From NCBI GenBank assembly GCA_031002005.1, contig JARYHS010013630.1, forward strand, positions 27,805,112 through 27,869,111: a DNA stretch of 64,000 bases. Reading direction: 5' to 3'. This stretch comes from Vandiemenella viatica (lineage: Eukaryota > Arthropoda > Insecta > Orthoptera > Morabidae). Shown in pieces: positions 53,947 through 64,000 of this stretch. The translations under genes and the position numbers were made by a program. The notes beneath the pieces are model-generated. The model did no database searches and had not been told where the DNA came from. It saw only the letters and a list, made by a program, of their open reading frames with translations. Each line of letters opens with the position of its first letter. Position 1 is the first letter of the stretch.

Positions 53947-55975
53947 ATGCTACAACTCAGTCTCAGGCAATCAATCAACAAGAAAATAAAGAGAAGTAGG
54001 GAACCTGTGTACTATAACAGGGAGGTGAGGAGCGTAAAAAGGTTGGCAAGAAGAGAACATAACAGAGTTAAGAGGCAGCAGGGAAGTAAGGAATATTTCA
54101 AACAACTAAATAAGGACTTGATAATAGCTAAGAGGGTAGCTAAAGGCAAGGCCGGCGTTAGGATTCTCGGGCCCCGGGGTAAGCGATCTTAGCCCCCCCC
54201 CCCCCCGAAAATATTTTTACTTTACACTTTGGTTTTTTTGGATAAATTCAGAACTTTTTAATACAAAAATGTTCAATATTATTGGTGCAGATTTTAAAAT
54301 TTTTGTTTTATTTCTGTTTATTTAGGCACTCAGGCCGGCGGGCCCCCCTTTGGTAGCGCGGGCCCCGGATACTTTTGCCCCGCTTAACCCCCCCCTAACG
54401 CCGGCCCTGGCTAAAGGTAGGTTTATGAAGAGAGTTGTCAGTGCAGGGGGATCATTGACTGCTTCATCTAGAAATTTCTATGGCTGTGTTAGAAAACTGA
54501 GGGAAGGGAGGGTGATGGGACTCTTTTAAATAAGGATGGAGAAGAAATTACGGAAGATTTGAAAAAGACAGAGATATTAAGTAACTGGTTTAGTGAGTGC
54601 ATTAGGGACAATGAATCAGAAACGGGAGGGTCTAAATCGGATAAGGAGCTTTAAAAAACAATTAGAAATGAGCAGACCATAAAATTTGAAAGTCACCCTG
54701 AAGATATCATGAAGGAACTAATAACGCTGAAAAAACGTAAAGGGGCTGGTGTAAATAATATTACTACACAAGTCTTTAGGATAGCTGGATGTGATACTGT
54801 ACCTCATCTTGAAATATTATTTAAATTGAGTCTGGATACTTGCTGCTTACCACAGGACTGGAAAAGTGAAATAGTAGTGCCGATACATAACAGAGGGGTG
54901 AGAAATAGAGTCGAAAATTATAGGGCAATCAATTTGACTTCAGTGGTAGGTAAATCATTGGTTAGGGTAGGAAACGCAGTATCAAAAGAAGTGGAAGTAA
55001 AAATGGGAGGGCCACAGGGTAGCATATTGGGACCATTGCTATTCATTATTCTAATGAATAATTGTGTTGATTGTTTACTATCTGAAATTAGATTGTTTGC
55101 AGATGACATAATTCTACATAAAAGGATCAAAACGATAGAGGATTGTAAACAACTGCAGGGTGATCTGGACAGGATATCTATTTGGGTTGGTAAACATGGG
55201 ATGAAGATAAATGCAAATCAGAGTCAGCTTCTTAGATACACAAATAAAAAACTAAAGGTTGATTATGATTATAAGGTGGGGAAAGAACTTGAAGACTTGA
55301 AATGTAAATATCTTGGCATTGCATTTGATTACAAGCTTAATTGGGCAGAACACTCTGGACAGGTAGTAGGAAAAGGTTTCAAAATTCAGCACTTGTTGGA
55401 GAGAGTGATGAGGGGATGAACGAGAGAAGTATAGAAATTGGGTTACAAAACTTTGGTCAGACCATTGCTTGAATATGGTAGTGTAGTTTGGGACCCAGAT
55501 GATGAGTATCATATACAGGAGTTGGAGAGGATGCAAAAAAGTGCTGCTAGATTTGTTTCTGGAAATTATCGCAGAATGCAATCAGTAACAGGTATGATAA
55601 AAGAGCTGGATTGGAATTCATTGGAAGACAGGAGGAGGGTGAAGAGGGTCATGGGAGTGTACAAGTCGTATATTGGTGATGAAGCATGGAAAGATATTGG
55701 TGTAAGAATTAAAAGTAATGCATGGAAGGGAAATGATGACCATGACCACAAACTGACACTCGATTTCAGGCACAAGGGTGCAGGAAGATTCTCTTTTTTA
55801 AGGAAGGGTGTCAGGGATTGGAATAAGTTACCAAGAGAAATGATGAATAATTTGCCATACATGTTGTAAGAATTTGAAGTTAAAATTTGTATAGGGCAAA
55901 TGTAGGTGGATGCAGAAAGAGGGAATATGGGTATTTAGAGAAATTGACACCAGAGTGTGGGCTCCATTGTAATTT
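53947..55975 (+). pseudogene. LINE family A, best-preserved copy
   Basis: The segment opens in the linker upstream of the reverse transcriptase (VYYNREVRSVKRLARREHN at about 54008-54064). It is then interrupted by a MITE. The polymerase follows at 54709-55419: KKRKGAGVNNITTQVF, VVPIHNRGVRNRVENYRAI, then an internal deletion after KSLVRV that removes the first catalytic-Asp palm block. GGPQGSILGPLLFIILMNN and the catalytic RLFADDIILHKRIK come next. After a stop and a frame change at about 55418-55437 it continues KTLVRPLLEYGSVVWDPDDE to RDWNKLPREMMNNLP. The 3' end has GGGCTCCATTGTAATTT and a TA-rich tail. This matches the CR1/Jockey-type layout. It is defective. Confidence 0.85.
54147..54409. 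mobile_element. hAT-type MITE, 263 bp, inside LINE
   Basis: It starts CAAGGCCGGCGTTAGG and ends CCTAACGCCGGCCCTG. GCTAAAGG lies exactly on both sides (54139-54146 and 54410-54417). The ends match the MITE at 15442-15558 but the interior is longer. It interrupts the LINE linker region. Confidence 0.92.
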
Positions 55976-56287
55976 AAATATATATATATATATCGCTGCC
56001 AGCACAGCGGTGATTGCCAGCGTCGAAGATTGCTACCTAAATACAACAACACTATGCTACTCTGTTTACTAAACAAACTACAGTCTTTGGAAATCCAGTA
56101 ATAATACAAATCAACTTACAACATCAATACAATTCTTCAGGATACTTAATAATTAATAGATACTACATACTTAAATAACAATAAAGAATGAGTGATGTTA
56201 TCACAAGCTACATTGGCCTGATCTGTATGTATTCAATATTTTATTAAACTAATAAATATTTCTAAATGTTTTAGATTATATCAGGAG
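55976..56287. other. upstream region of the cuticle gene
   Basis: This stretch lies between the LINE tail and the first coding exon. TTAGATTATATCAG immediately before 56285 looks like a splice acceptor, so a 5' untranslated exon probably lies further upstream. I could not identify it. Confidence 0.4.
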
Positions 56288-59200
56288 ATGAAAATGTGGC
56301 CAGCTCACTCCACATTATGTTGTATAGGTCTCAGTATACTGTTCACCAACATATTAGCACATCCACAAATTGGAAATCAACAACAGCCAATGCCAGTGAG
56401 TACAGCTACTATTAAAGAAATTTTTAATTTTAACATTTGATTTAATATAACAGCTGCTATATAGTGACAATTTCTGAAGCTTTGCACCCAGAAATTTTTT
56501 GAGAAATATAACATGTGAAGAAATTATATTTTACACAACCATATCAAAAAAGTCTGTGAGGAATGTAAGTGGCTTAAAGTAAAAAACATGGCTTTGGGCA
56601 AAGATTTCATTGAATCTTAGTTAGTAGGCTTTATGCAAGATATTTCAGATGAAATGGACAAGAAAGGCCAAACAGAGAGTGTAATTTCATTTTTTTAATT
56701 GTGATGGAGCACATGCTCCAGTAGCAATTTCCCTACACAACCATCCCCCCCCCCTTTTCCTGTACTCACGTACTTTTGCACTCTACAAATTTAAACTTTA
56801 AATTGTTTCAACTTTTTTGTAAATTATTCATCAGTTTTCATCATAAATACTAGATTTTTCAAAGAACAAACAGGGTGAGCCATAAAATGGTGCTATATAG
56901 GTAAAAAACTATTGGAGTGGATGAAAAAGTGATTTGCTGAGTAGAAGAATTCTTAAAAGGTATGAAGTAAAAAGTAAAAGTAGGAAATGAAGTATCAAAA
57001 AATGTGGAAGTGAAAAAGCAAGTGCCACAGGGTAGCATATTTTGACCATTGTTATTAATTATTCTAATGAATGATTGTGTTGATGTTTTACTATCAGAAA
57101 TTAGGTTGTTGCAGATGACATAATGCTATATAATGGGATCAAAATGGCAGAAGACCGTAAGCAGCTGCATGGTGATCTGGACAGGATTTATAGCTAGTAA
57201 GGTCAACATATTGTGAAGATAAATGCAAAGAAGAATCTGCTTATTAGGTACAAAGATAAAAAGAAGTAAAGTTTGACTATGATTATAAGGTGAGGAAAGA
57301 ATTGCTAGTTTCAGACTTGAAGTGTAAATATCATGGCATAACATTTGATAATAAACTCAACTAGGCAGTAAGCATTGGACAGGTTGTAGGAAAAGGTATA
57401 AAAATACTTCACATGTTGTGTAGAGTGATGAGGGGATACATCAGAGAAGTCAGGGAATTGGGTTACAAAACTTAGGTCAGACTATCGCGTGAATATGGTG
57501 GTAGTAAAATAAAATCTTGTGGCAGTAATGACCTAGTGACAGGGTTTTCTTAGGCTGTACAATTCAGCCCTATCATAGCCTCTTAGCCGAATCCTAGCAG
57601 GTACAGGAGACCTGCAGGTTAACATGAAATCCAAACCACAGTTCTGGAATACTTCACATTACACAGCAAGCTGTGCCAGGGCGAACGGCCTATGAAGATT
57701 TCTGCTGAGTCAGGGATTCAAACTGGGATCTTCTGATCTCCAGTCAGACACCTTAACTACTGAGCCACCAGGCCACTTGATATGGTGGTGTAGTATGGAA
57801 TTCATATTTTGGGTATCAAATACTGGAGTAAGAGGGGGTGCAAGGAAGAAGGGCTGCTAGATTTGTCTCTGGAAATTACTGCAGAATTCAGTAACTGATA
57901 TGATAAAGGAGCTGAATTTCGATTCACTGGTAGACAGGAGGGTGAAGAGAGTCATTGGAATGTATAAGGTGTATATAGATGATGATGCATGGAAAGATAT
58001 TGGTGTAAGAATCAGTAGTAGTTCATGAAAGGAAAAAGATGACAATGACCACACGCTAGCCTGTGGCTTCAGTCACAAGGGGGTGGGAGGATTTTCTTCC
58101 TTAATTAAGGGGGTCATGTATTGGAATAAGTTACCAATAGAAATTATGGATAATTTACCAAAAACACTAAAAGGATTTAAAGTTGAAACTTGTAGAGGGT
58201 AAATTTAGGTGGGCACAGAAAGAGGAAAAATGGGTATGTAGGAAAATTGTTACTGGAGTGTGTGCTCCATCTGAGTTAGATTAAACTAAATTATTATTAT
58301 TATTAAGAAGAAAGTTCCCTATAAATTTTCACAGTAATTAACCCCTAATCACAACAAGGGCCGCATTTATGGTTCTGTGGGCCCTAGGCTATAAATGTGG
58401 CACTAGCCCCTGTCTAGGTAGTGGCCCTTCCGACCGGGGGCTGCCTCGGCTATTGATGCTTAAATTCGAAATTTTTACTAGTTGCATACATGTTGCACAA
58501 TCTACATGATATCTTCAACAATTTAATTTCAATTTCTGCAGTGTTACCTCACACTTTTAAATATGTAAATAAAGTTACGCTTCTCAGTGTCTTAACTCTT
58601 CTGAATAAACAAGCGATATGGAACAATTCAAATGTTTTATGGTTAATCTTACACAATTTGACTATCTTTTCTTTTCTACACAAACCATGCTTTCTGGAAT
58701 AATAATGAACATTTTTAAACTGTATCAAGGTTCACTGATTTGCATCTGATCATTGACTGTAAGTTAAGTGGCTCTTAACATCACATTACAACTGAATGAC
58801 AATTTCAATGAAAAATAACTAACCCTGGGTCACAGACAATATTCTGAGCCCTCAGGATCCTAGCAGATGAAATAAATTAATAATCAACTGCACTTCAACT
58901 AGTTCACGACATTTCAGTTACAAAGACTTACTCCACAAAGATTAACGATAAGATGTATGATTCGACACACAAATTAAGCTGCCTAAATATTCATTACCAA
59001 CGGTATATACCTCAATAAGGTATATATTATTTCTTGTTGGCTTTAAATCATTTAAAAGTATGAAATCAAGACCAACATAATTAATTTTACAAAACAAATT
59101 ATGAGCACTATTTTAGGTGCTATCTAAACAATGATTTATTGTTGATTTGGAGTTCAATTATATATTCAAAAGGCGAAGTAGTAAATATAAATATTAACTT

Positions 59201-61303
59201 AAAAAATGATGTAAACTTATGAATATCAGACTCTATAAGTGACCTAAACATCACATTTTAAAGTAAAATGAATTTTTATACACAGCTAAAATTACGATAA
59301 TATATTATTATTAATTTAATTGCGATGAAGCTAACAGTCTGGTGGCAATTCCCTCAGTCATCCATTTACCCTTTTTTATATAAGTTTTTTTTTAAATTTT
59401 CTTTTATAATTGGAATGTAAAATTTCTGCCCCATTTACTATTATGATTTACAAATTTTAATTCTAAATTCCTTAAGCATTTTTGGAAAATCATTCATCAC
59501 TACACTTGGTAATTTGTTCCAATCCCTGACATCCTTACCAACAAAAGAAAATTTTCCCATTCCCTTACACATGAAATCGAGCACAAGCTTGTGGTCATGA
59601 TCGCCTTTCCCCTTCCATGCACTAAAATGAAAAGCTCTTAGGGAATGAAAATGTGGAATAATAGAAAATGTAAATCCAGCACTTATCAGATATGAAGGAA
59701 TAAGGCACAAACATAAAAAGATAATCACATTTTACAAAATTTCAGTATGGAATATTATTTATGCACAGAGACAAGACACCTAGTTAGGACATAAGATGCA
59801 CACGCACAGATTCTCATCACATGGAAGCACATTCAGCCTGCCATTCTCTTCGAATGAAGATGTTATCATACTGAAATATTGTATAATGGGTTTGTATTTT
59901 GGTGTTTGCCTCCTTCCTACCCTCTTGCCTTCATCTCTAGTAAATAATGTGTTTAAGTATCTTTCCTTATTTTAATAAAATTATAAAGGACCGACACAAC
60001 TATTAAGATTTAAAAAAAAAACATACAGATCATTTCATATACAATAAATATTATTATCTACTTTTAGCTGGTGCTCATATCAATCAGAAATACTTATTGT
60101 TTCTGCAACTCAAGATCATTTAAGGATAATGTCCAACGCCTCACCTCCCCCCTTGTGTTTTGGCCTGCTAATCGTGTAAAGACTTCTTCCATCATTAAGG
60201 TTTCTAAAATTCCTTGCTGCATCACATTATTAATCCTATTCTATTCCACACCTGCTATATTCAAGTCCCTACCAATAATGACCATCTGACTCACATCACT
60301 GGGAGATACTAAATTCATAGTTGGAGCTCAGAGTCTTATCTTGCTCATTGATTCTTCTGCAACTGCAACCAGATAGAATTTTACCTTTGCTTTTGGTTTC
60401 CTCTCTACTTCTAGTAATTGAAGAGATGGCTAGGAACACCAGGAACTTTAATAGACCTTATTAACAAGTATGAATTCCCTTTCCAATTCACTCTCTCCAA
60501 GGTATACATTGTAACTCCTGGTGAAAATCTCATTGTTTAGTACTCCTCCGTGACTCTGACCGTACAATCCAATAGCTTCATAAACCTTACAACACCTGCT
60601 GATTACTTTAGCACATTAAGAGGTGTTTCTCCAACTCACGTGCGTTTCCAGAAAGGCATAAAGATTACATGAAAAAACCCTAATGACAGAAGACTTCCAC
60701 AAAGACATCCAGAGCTACGTGAATCAAAAAATGTGTGTGTATAGTAGAATATTACCTAGAAAAATGCTCTTCCTTTTGGACAAACACCTTTTTATAACAT
60801 TGGTGTTAATACAGCACATTCAGTGTGCAGTTACATTTGGTATTTGACTCATCTATTATTAGATGAAATATATTTTATTAGACATCATAGATTTTCAGTA
60901 ATATATTTCCAGTGTAAGAGTTTAAAGCAAAGAGAATGAAAAAATGATATATTAATGCAAAATTCTTAAAAGCAACTGATAATATTGAAAATTGTAATTA
61001 CTTCCTTACAGAATCATTTTTTGCTTTCAAATAACCAACTGATACAAAACTTTGATCCAAATGATTTTTTTTCCTTGGTTTCAGTATGATTTCAACTGGA
61101 AAGTAGAGGATGTACAAAGCCAAAATTTTTATGGGCAGAGAGAATCTGGCAATGAAATAGGAAGAGTTGATGGAACCTACTATGTATGGCTACCAGATGG
61201 AAGGCTTCTCACAGTAAAATATTTTGTGGATGGAGAAAGTGGATTTGTGCCGCAGATCTCTCAACAAAAAAATCTAATCCGTTTGGATGATAAAACATCA
61301 TAA
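56288..61303 (+). CDS. cuticle protein with chitin-binding (RR) domain, two exons
   Basis: The coding exons are 56288-56395 (36 codons, phase 0) and 61085-61303 (72 codons plus stop), giving 108 residues. Exon 1 encodes MKMWPAHSTLCCIGLSILFT plus NILAHPQ, a secretion signal that probably ends near LAH. Its donor is CCA|GTGAGT. Exon 2 follows an ideal acceptor (pyrimidine tract, GGTTTCAG|TATG). It begins YDFNWKVEDVQSQNFYGQRE and contains GTYYVWLPDGRLLTVKYFVD and GESGFVP. This is the Rebers-Riddiford chitin-binding consensus (chitin_bind_4), close to the pro-resilin-like group. The protein would be secreted and bind chitin in the exoskeleton. It is short, with almost no sequence outside the domain. 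A second ATG three codons in is an alternative start. Splicing the signal peptide apart from the RR domain is typical of cuticle genes. Confidence 0.9.
56692..56845 (-). mobile_element. LINE family A 3' end inserted antisense
   Basis: The plus strand reads TTGTGATGGAGCACATGCTCC, then ...CAATTTCCCTACAC, a C run and ...TTTTGTAAATTATTCATCAG. This is the reverse of the family A 3' terminus. It splits a sense-oriented copy of the same family. Confidence 0.72.
57503..57779 (-). mobile_element. third tRNA-headed SINE family, with TSD
   Basis: On the minus strand the element starts GGCCTGGTGGCTCAGTAG, a clear tRNA A-box region, with AGTTTGAATCCCTGACTC as B box. It ends in an ATTTTATTTTAC-like tail. 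ATATGGTGGT occurs at 57493-57502 and again at 57780-57789, the target duplication. The LINE reading (EYGG/VVW) is continuous across the insertion site, confirming it. Confidence 0.85.
59325..59640 (-). mobile_element. LINE family A 3' region, inverted
   Basis: On the minus strand this encodes HDHKLVLDFMCKGMGKFSF and VRDWNKLPSVVMNDFPKML, then the 3' untranslated end near 59325-59400. It is 5' truncated and lies in the cuticle gene's intron, antisense to the gene. Confidence 0.82.
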
Positions 61304-61370
61304 GGCTTATTCTCTACAAGTGGCTTAATGCTATAGATCATAAATCTGTAAAAATATTGTCACAAAAATC

Positions 61371-61376
61371 AATAAA
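61371..61376 (+). promoter_or_regulatory. polyadenylation signal of cuticle gene
   Basis: AATAAA occurs 68 bp after the stop codon and is followed by A-rich then GT-containing sequence. It is the nearest canonical signal. Confidence 0.65.
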
Positions 61377-61897
61377 ATAAGATTACTGGAGAGAGTATTA
61401 ATGATTTGGATGCACTGAGATTCACAATTACTTGATTTCAAATCTTCAGTGGCTATTCCTATTTCCAATAACATCAAAGACTTGCAGGGATAGTACATTA
61501 CTGGACATGTCTGGTTTCCTTCCCAATCACAATTCAGAACTCTTGTTCCCTCGGTGTTGCGATGTATCTTAAAACATACAATAAAACTTGATGTAAGAGG
61601 CTTTATGGTTACTTTCTTTTTATAGCATTAAAGCATATACATATAAAATTTTGATTTTAAGTGTCAGATTAAGTGCCTTATGTTAATATTATGAAGTGTT
61701 ATTGACCTTCTGACAGAATTTCACTTACAAGGAGAGGCCGCAAATTGTAAATTCAGATTCGATTCATACTGCGTGTAATAAAAGCTATGGGCTAAGGTGT
61801 AATGTGACAAAGAAGTAGCACGAGCTTCTTCGCTGTTGTCAAGAAAATCAGCATTGAAATGTTCCATTCCGTTCAAATACTTTCTCTGTCAAATAGA
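61377..61897. other. unassigned spacer
   Basis: No gene or repeat was recognised. Confidence 0.3.
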
Positions 61898-62424
61898 TTT
61901 GAAGGGGCATGTGGTGCAGTGAGCAAGCTTTCTGCTTCGTAAACCAATATCACCACATCGAATCTCTTTTTTATTTATTAAAATGTGTATACAGATGATT
62001 CTTGCCAATCAGTTTCAAAAATTATACATATAATAAGTTTTTTAAATGCCTTCTGTTGTGCAAAAACTGACACTTACAACTTCATTATGTTGTTTGCTAA
62101 CAAATCTATATTTTTTAAAAATATAAATATTTGCTGTGGCAGGTACAAAATACAAATATTGTTACTCGACCCTTACAGTTGAAGGACAGATGTTCATTAC
62201 ACACAAGGGACTCAAGGGTCCAAATGAGACAATGTTGGTTTTTCCACAACAAAGGGAATTTAAAAAAAACTTATATGCATAATTGTTGAAACTGATTGCC
62301 GAGAATTATCTGTATACACATTTGAATAAATAAAAAAAACTGCCAGCAGCAAGATTTGATCCAGTATGAAGGGCTTATGAGACAAAGAGGTTGCCTGCTG
62401 CGCCACACACCCCTGAAAATCTAC
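61898..62424. repeat. tail-to-tail pair of tRNA-headed elements
   Basis: The left copy (plus, 61898 to about 62110) begins GATTTGAAGGGGCATGTGG with a tRNA-like head (GGTGCAGTGAGCAAGC). It continues TTTATTAAAATGTGTATACA and CAATCAGTTTCAA. The right copy (minus, 62424 down to about 62200) has the same order: GATTTTCAGGGGTGTGTGG, GCGCAGCAGGCAACC, TTTATTCAAATGTGTATACA, CAATCAGTTTCAA. The homology covers about 200 bp. Either two SINEs of one family inserted tail-to-tail or this is a fold-back structure. Confidence 0.7.
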
Positions 62425-62699
62425 CTAACGTAAGAAGTATTTGCACGCAACGGAATATTTCATTGCCAATTTTCTTGACAAAACTGAAGAAGCACATGTT
62501 ACTACTTTGCCACATTACATCACTGGCCATGAGCTTTTATTACACACAGTATGAACTGAATCTGAATATTACAATTGGAAGCTTCACCTTGTTAGTTTTG
62601 TTTCTTCTGACCGTCTGCTATAACTTAAAATGGACCTTGCAATGTTCATGGATTTATTTAAATTGTTACCAGATCTTCAAACCACTATGTAAAAGATAA
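62391..62699 (+). other. open frame without support
   Basis: This 102-codon frame starts inside the right SINE-like copy and has a hydrophobic segment (SFTLLVLFLLTVCYNL). It shows no recognisable domain, and I do not consider it a gene. Confidence 0.3.
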
Positions 62700-62830
62700 T
62701 TTTCATGTTGACTGAACAACATGCAATATGTACATTTGCTCAAATGAAAATAATTTAAGTATGTTTCACCTAAAAAAATTACTCTGAAAAAAAAAAAAAA
62801 AAAATCTTATTAATCATAAAACCACATTTA

Positions 62831-63022
62831 GCTGGCCTCGGTAGCGTAGGGGCTAAAGTACTAGCTCTGCGTACTGAAGGTCGCCGGTTCGAGTCTGGCC
62901 AACGGCATGGGTGTTTAACTGTTGTGTCTGTGAATTTCATGTCCATCCAGTGGTGTGTCTAATTAGGTGGAAAAAATTCATCAGACTGGCTGTATGGTCC
63001 AAGCTGCCGAAAGCCAAAAAAA
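62831..63022 (+). mobile_element. fourth tRNA-headed SINE family, with TSD
   Basis: It begins GCTGGCCTCGGTAGCGTAGG with a B box GGTTCGAGTCTGG near 62886, followed by a unique body (CATCAGACTGGCTGTATGG) and an A-rich end. The flanks ACCACATTTA (62821-62830) and ACCTCATTTA (63023-63032) match at 9 of 10 positions. Confidence 0.85.
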
Positions 63023-63032
63023 ACCTCATTTA

Positions 63033-63390
63033 AAAAAATTGATAGAATGAATGAAATATTGGTAGGAATATATGTATGTTAAAACGAATGTACCTGCCAG
63101 TTCGGTCAAGCATTTTATACACTAATCTCACAACCAACAAATATAGCATTTCATTCCTACCTTCCTTTTGGAAAGAGAAGGTGGGGAACACAGATACATA
63201 TTGAAGCTAATGTAATGTAGGAAAAATAATGAGTATAAACACAAGTCTGTGAATTTTTGACAAAAGATATACTTTTTCAAAACCTGCAAATGATGGTCAC
63301 ATTTTCCACATCTCTTCGGGCTGATAAATCTTCTCCTAATTGCTTTTTAGCAATTGTTTTTACCCTTGGCACAATAACTCATTAATTCAT
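63033..63390. other. unassigned spacer
   Basis: Nothing is recognised here. Confidence 0.3.
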
Positions 63391-63391
63391 A

Positions 63392-63392
63392 C

Positions 63393-63429
<37 letters not shown>
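63392..63429. repeat. poly(T) run of ~37
   Basis: A long homopolymer, possibly the tail of a minus-strand retroposon whose body could not be matched. Confidence 0.6.
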
Positions 63430-63430
<1 letters not shown>

Positions 63431-63814
63431 GCTAGTGGTATCTTGTTTCAGCTAGATTGATAACTTTCCTTTAATGTTCATGTGCTCCTACAACACCTTC
63501 ACCTCATAGCATGTCTAATCAATTCTGTAACATATGATAGTCTAGTAATGATGGGCTGGTATCATTACATAGAATATTTTATCTTGAATCTCAACATTAT
63601 TGGAGGATGATAGTTGCACAACTTTTTCAGGTTGGTAGGTTTTGTATGGACCTATGTGTAGAGGAAGTGGCTGAACAAGTACACATCCATCCAGGAAAGG
63701 GGGCTTGGGTGTGCGAGTAGGATTTCCTCTTAGCCTCCTTAACTAACTCAATTACCATAATAAACTTCATATCACCTTATTCCCACATCCCTCATCACTT
63801 TGGGATCGTGCACA

Positions 63815-63925
63815 AACTACGTGGCTTGGTCCAGGGGGGGGGGGGGATTAGCTGGAACGCTACCGCTGAGCTACGTGGGGGGGGGGGGGGTCCGAGTCAG
63901 GCCACGTAGCTTTCCTTTCATAACA
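63815..63925. repeat. G-run inverted repeat with tRNA-like patch
   Basis: ACTACGTGGCTTGGTCC (left) and, reversed, GCTACGTGGCCTGACTC (right) form an imperfect inverted pair. Each is next to a run of about 14 G. The centre, reversed, reads GTAGCTCAGCGGTAGCG, which resembles a tRNA A box. It may be a small MITE or a SINE remnant. Confidence 0.45.
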
Positions 63926-64000
63926 TTTTTCTCAGTTAAAATGAGGTACAGAACACACAACAGCATGAGGATATTTATTTCCCTCAGTTAATTATCTCCG

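Larger units (their letters stand above)
56560..58285 (+). pseudogene. LINE family A copy in intron, twice interrupted
   Basis: Family A sequence starts near 56565 (TATGCAAGATATTTCAGATG). It resumes at about 56848, giving GTGAGCCATAAAATGG, then GTGCCACAGGGTAGC (VPQGS), a damaged FADD region near 57105, and the 3' end with TTGGAATAAGTTACC and GTGTGCTCCAT near 58260. An inverted 3' end (56692-56845) and a SINE (57503-57779) are inserted in it. Many stops are present. Confidence 0.8.
56396..61084 (+). other. 4.7-kb intron of the cuticle gene
   Basis: The intron is bounded by GTGAGT and TTTCAG in phase 0. It contains LINE family A pieces in both orientations, a SINE and a GC-rich scrap at 58340-58460 (GGGCCGCATTTATGG and GGGCCCTAGG) that resembles a hAT-type MITE end. 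The remaining parts, 58461-59320 and 59640-61060, show no gene. Confidence 0.85.

Noticed and set aside
62840..62905. tRNA gene
   Set aside because: A SINE body and an imperfect target duplication follow the tRNA-like head.

Overview
The window looks like nuclear DNA of a terrestrial arthropod, most probably an insect with a large, transposon-rich genome. The reasons are one spliced cuticle (chitin-binding) protein gene with a 4.7 kb intron, very low coding density, abundant tRNA-headed SINEs, and dense remnants of Tc1, mariner, pogo/Tigger, hAT, PIF/Harbinger, non-LTR and LTR elements. No bacterial-style operon, rRNA, CRISPR array or canonical tRNA gene is visible. Species cannot be decided from the sequence alone.

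Layout. 1-6.8 kb: decayed Tc1 and mariner remnants, a short retroposed insert and a SINE, each of the last two with an 11-bp target duplication, and a small hAT MITE. 6.83-15.31 kb: four tandem copies of a ~2.1 kb unit that is itself a composite of a TIR element, a SINE piece and two hAT-type MITEs; only the last copy keeps a complete final MITE. 15.4-17 kb: another MITE and a promoter-like GC-rich stretch. 17.09-25.90 kb: an LTR element on the minus strand with 1.25-1.35 kb LTRs, a primer-binding site and a polypurine tract, but no reverse transcriptase; it carries one long unrecognised ORF (718 codons). 26.17 kb: a possible first exon of a YqaJ/SWIM-type gene. 27.7-33.6 kb: LINE fragments and SINEs. 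33.84-36.37 kb: a PIF/Harbinger remnant broken by a SINE and by a hAT element. 36.89-42.57 kb: a long hAT remnant with an exact 8-bp target duplication. 44.46-51.45 kb: a second long hAT remnant containing a LINE and a nearly intact Tigger element. 52.12-53.55 kb: a structurally complete Tc1 element with an uninterrupted 340-aa transposase. 53.9-56.0 kb: a LINE split by a MITE. 56.29-61.30 kb: the cuticle protein gene, its intron filled with LINE and SINE debris. 61.9-64 kb: more SINEs, including a tail-to-tail pair.

The cuticle protein gene is the only well-supported host gene; the 26.17 kb exon is a weaker candidate. Everything else that can be named is mobile DNA, much of it nested, so the order of insertion can often be read from target-site duplications. 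The best candidates for something undescribed are the LTR element with its orphan ORF and mismatched LTR ends, the composite tandem array, and a Tc1 lineage with a catalytic spacing two residues shorter than usual.
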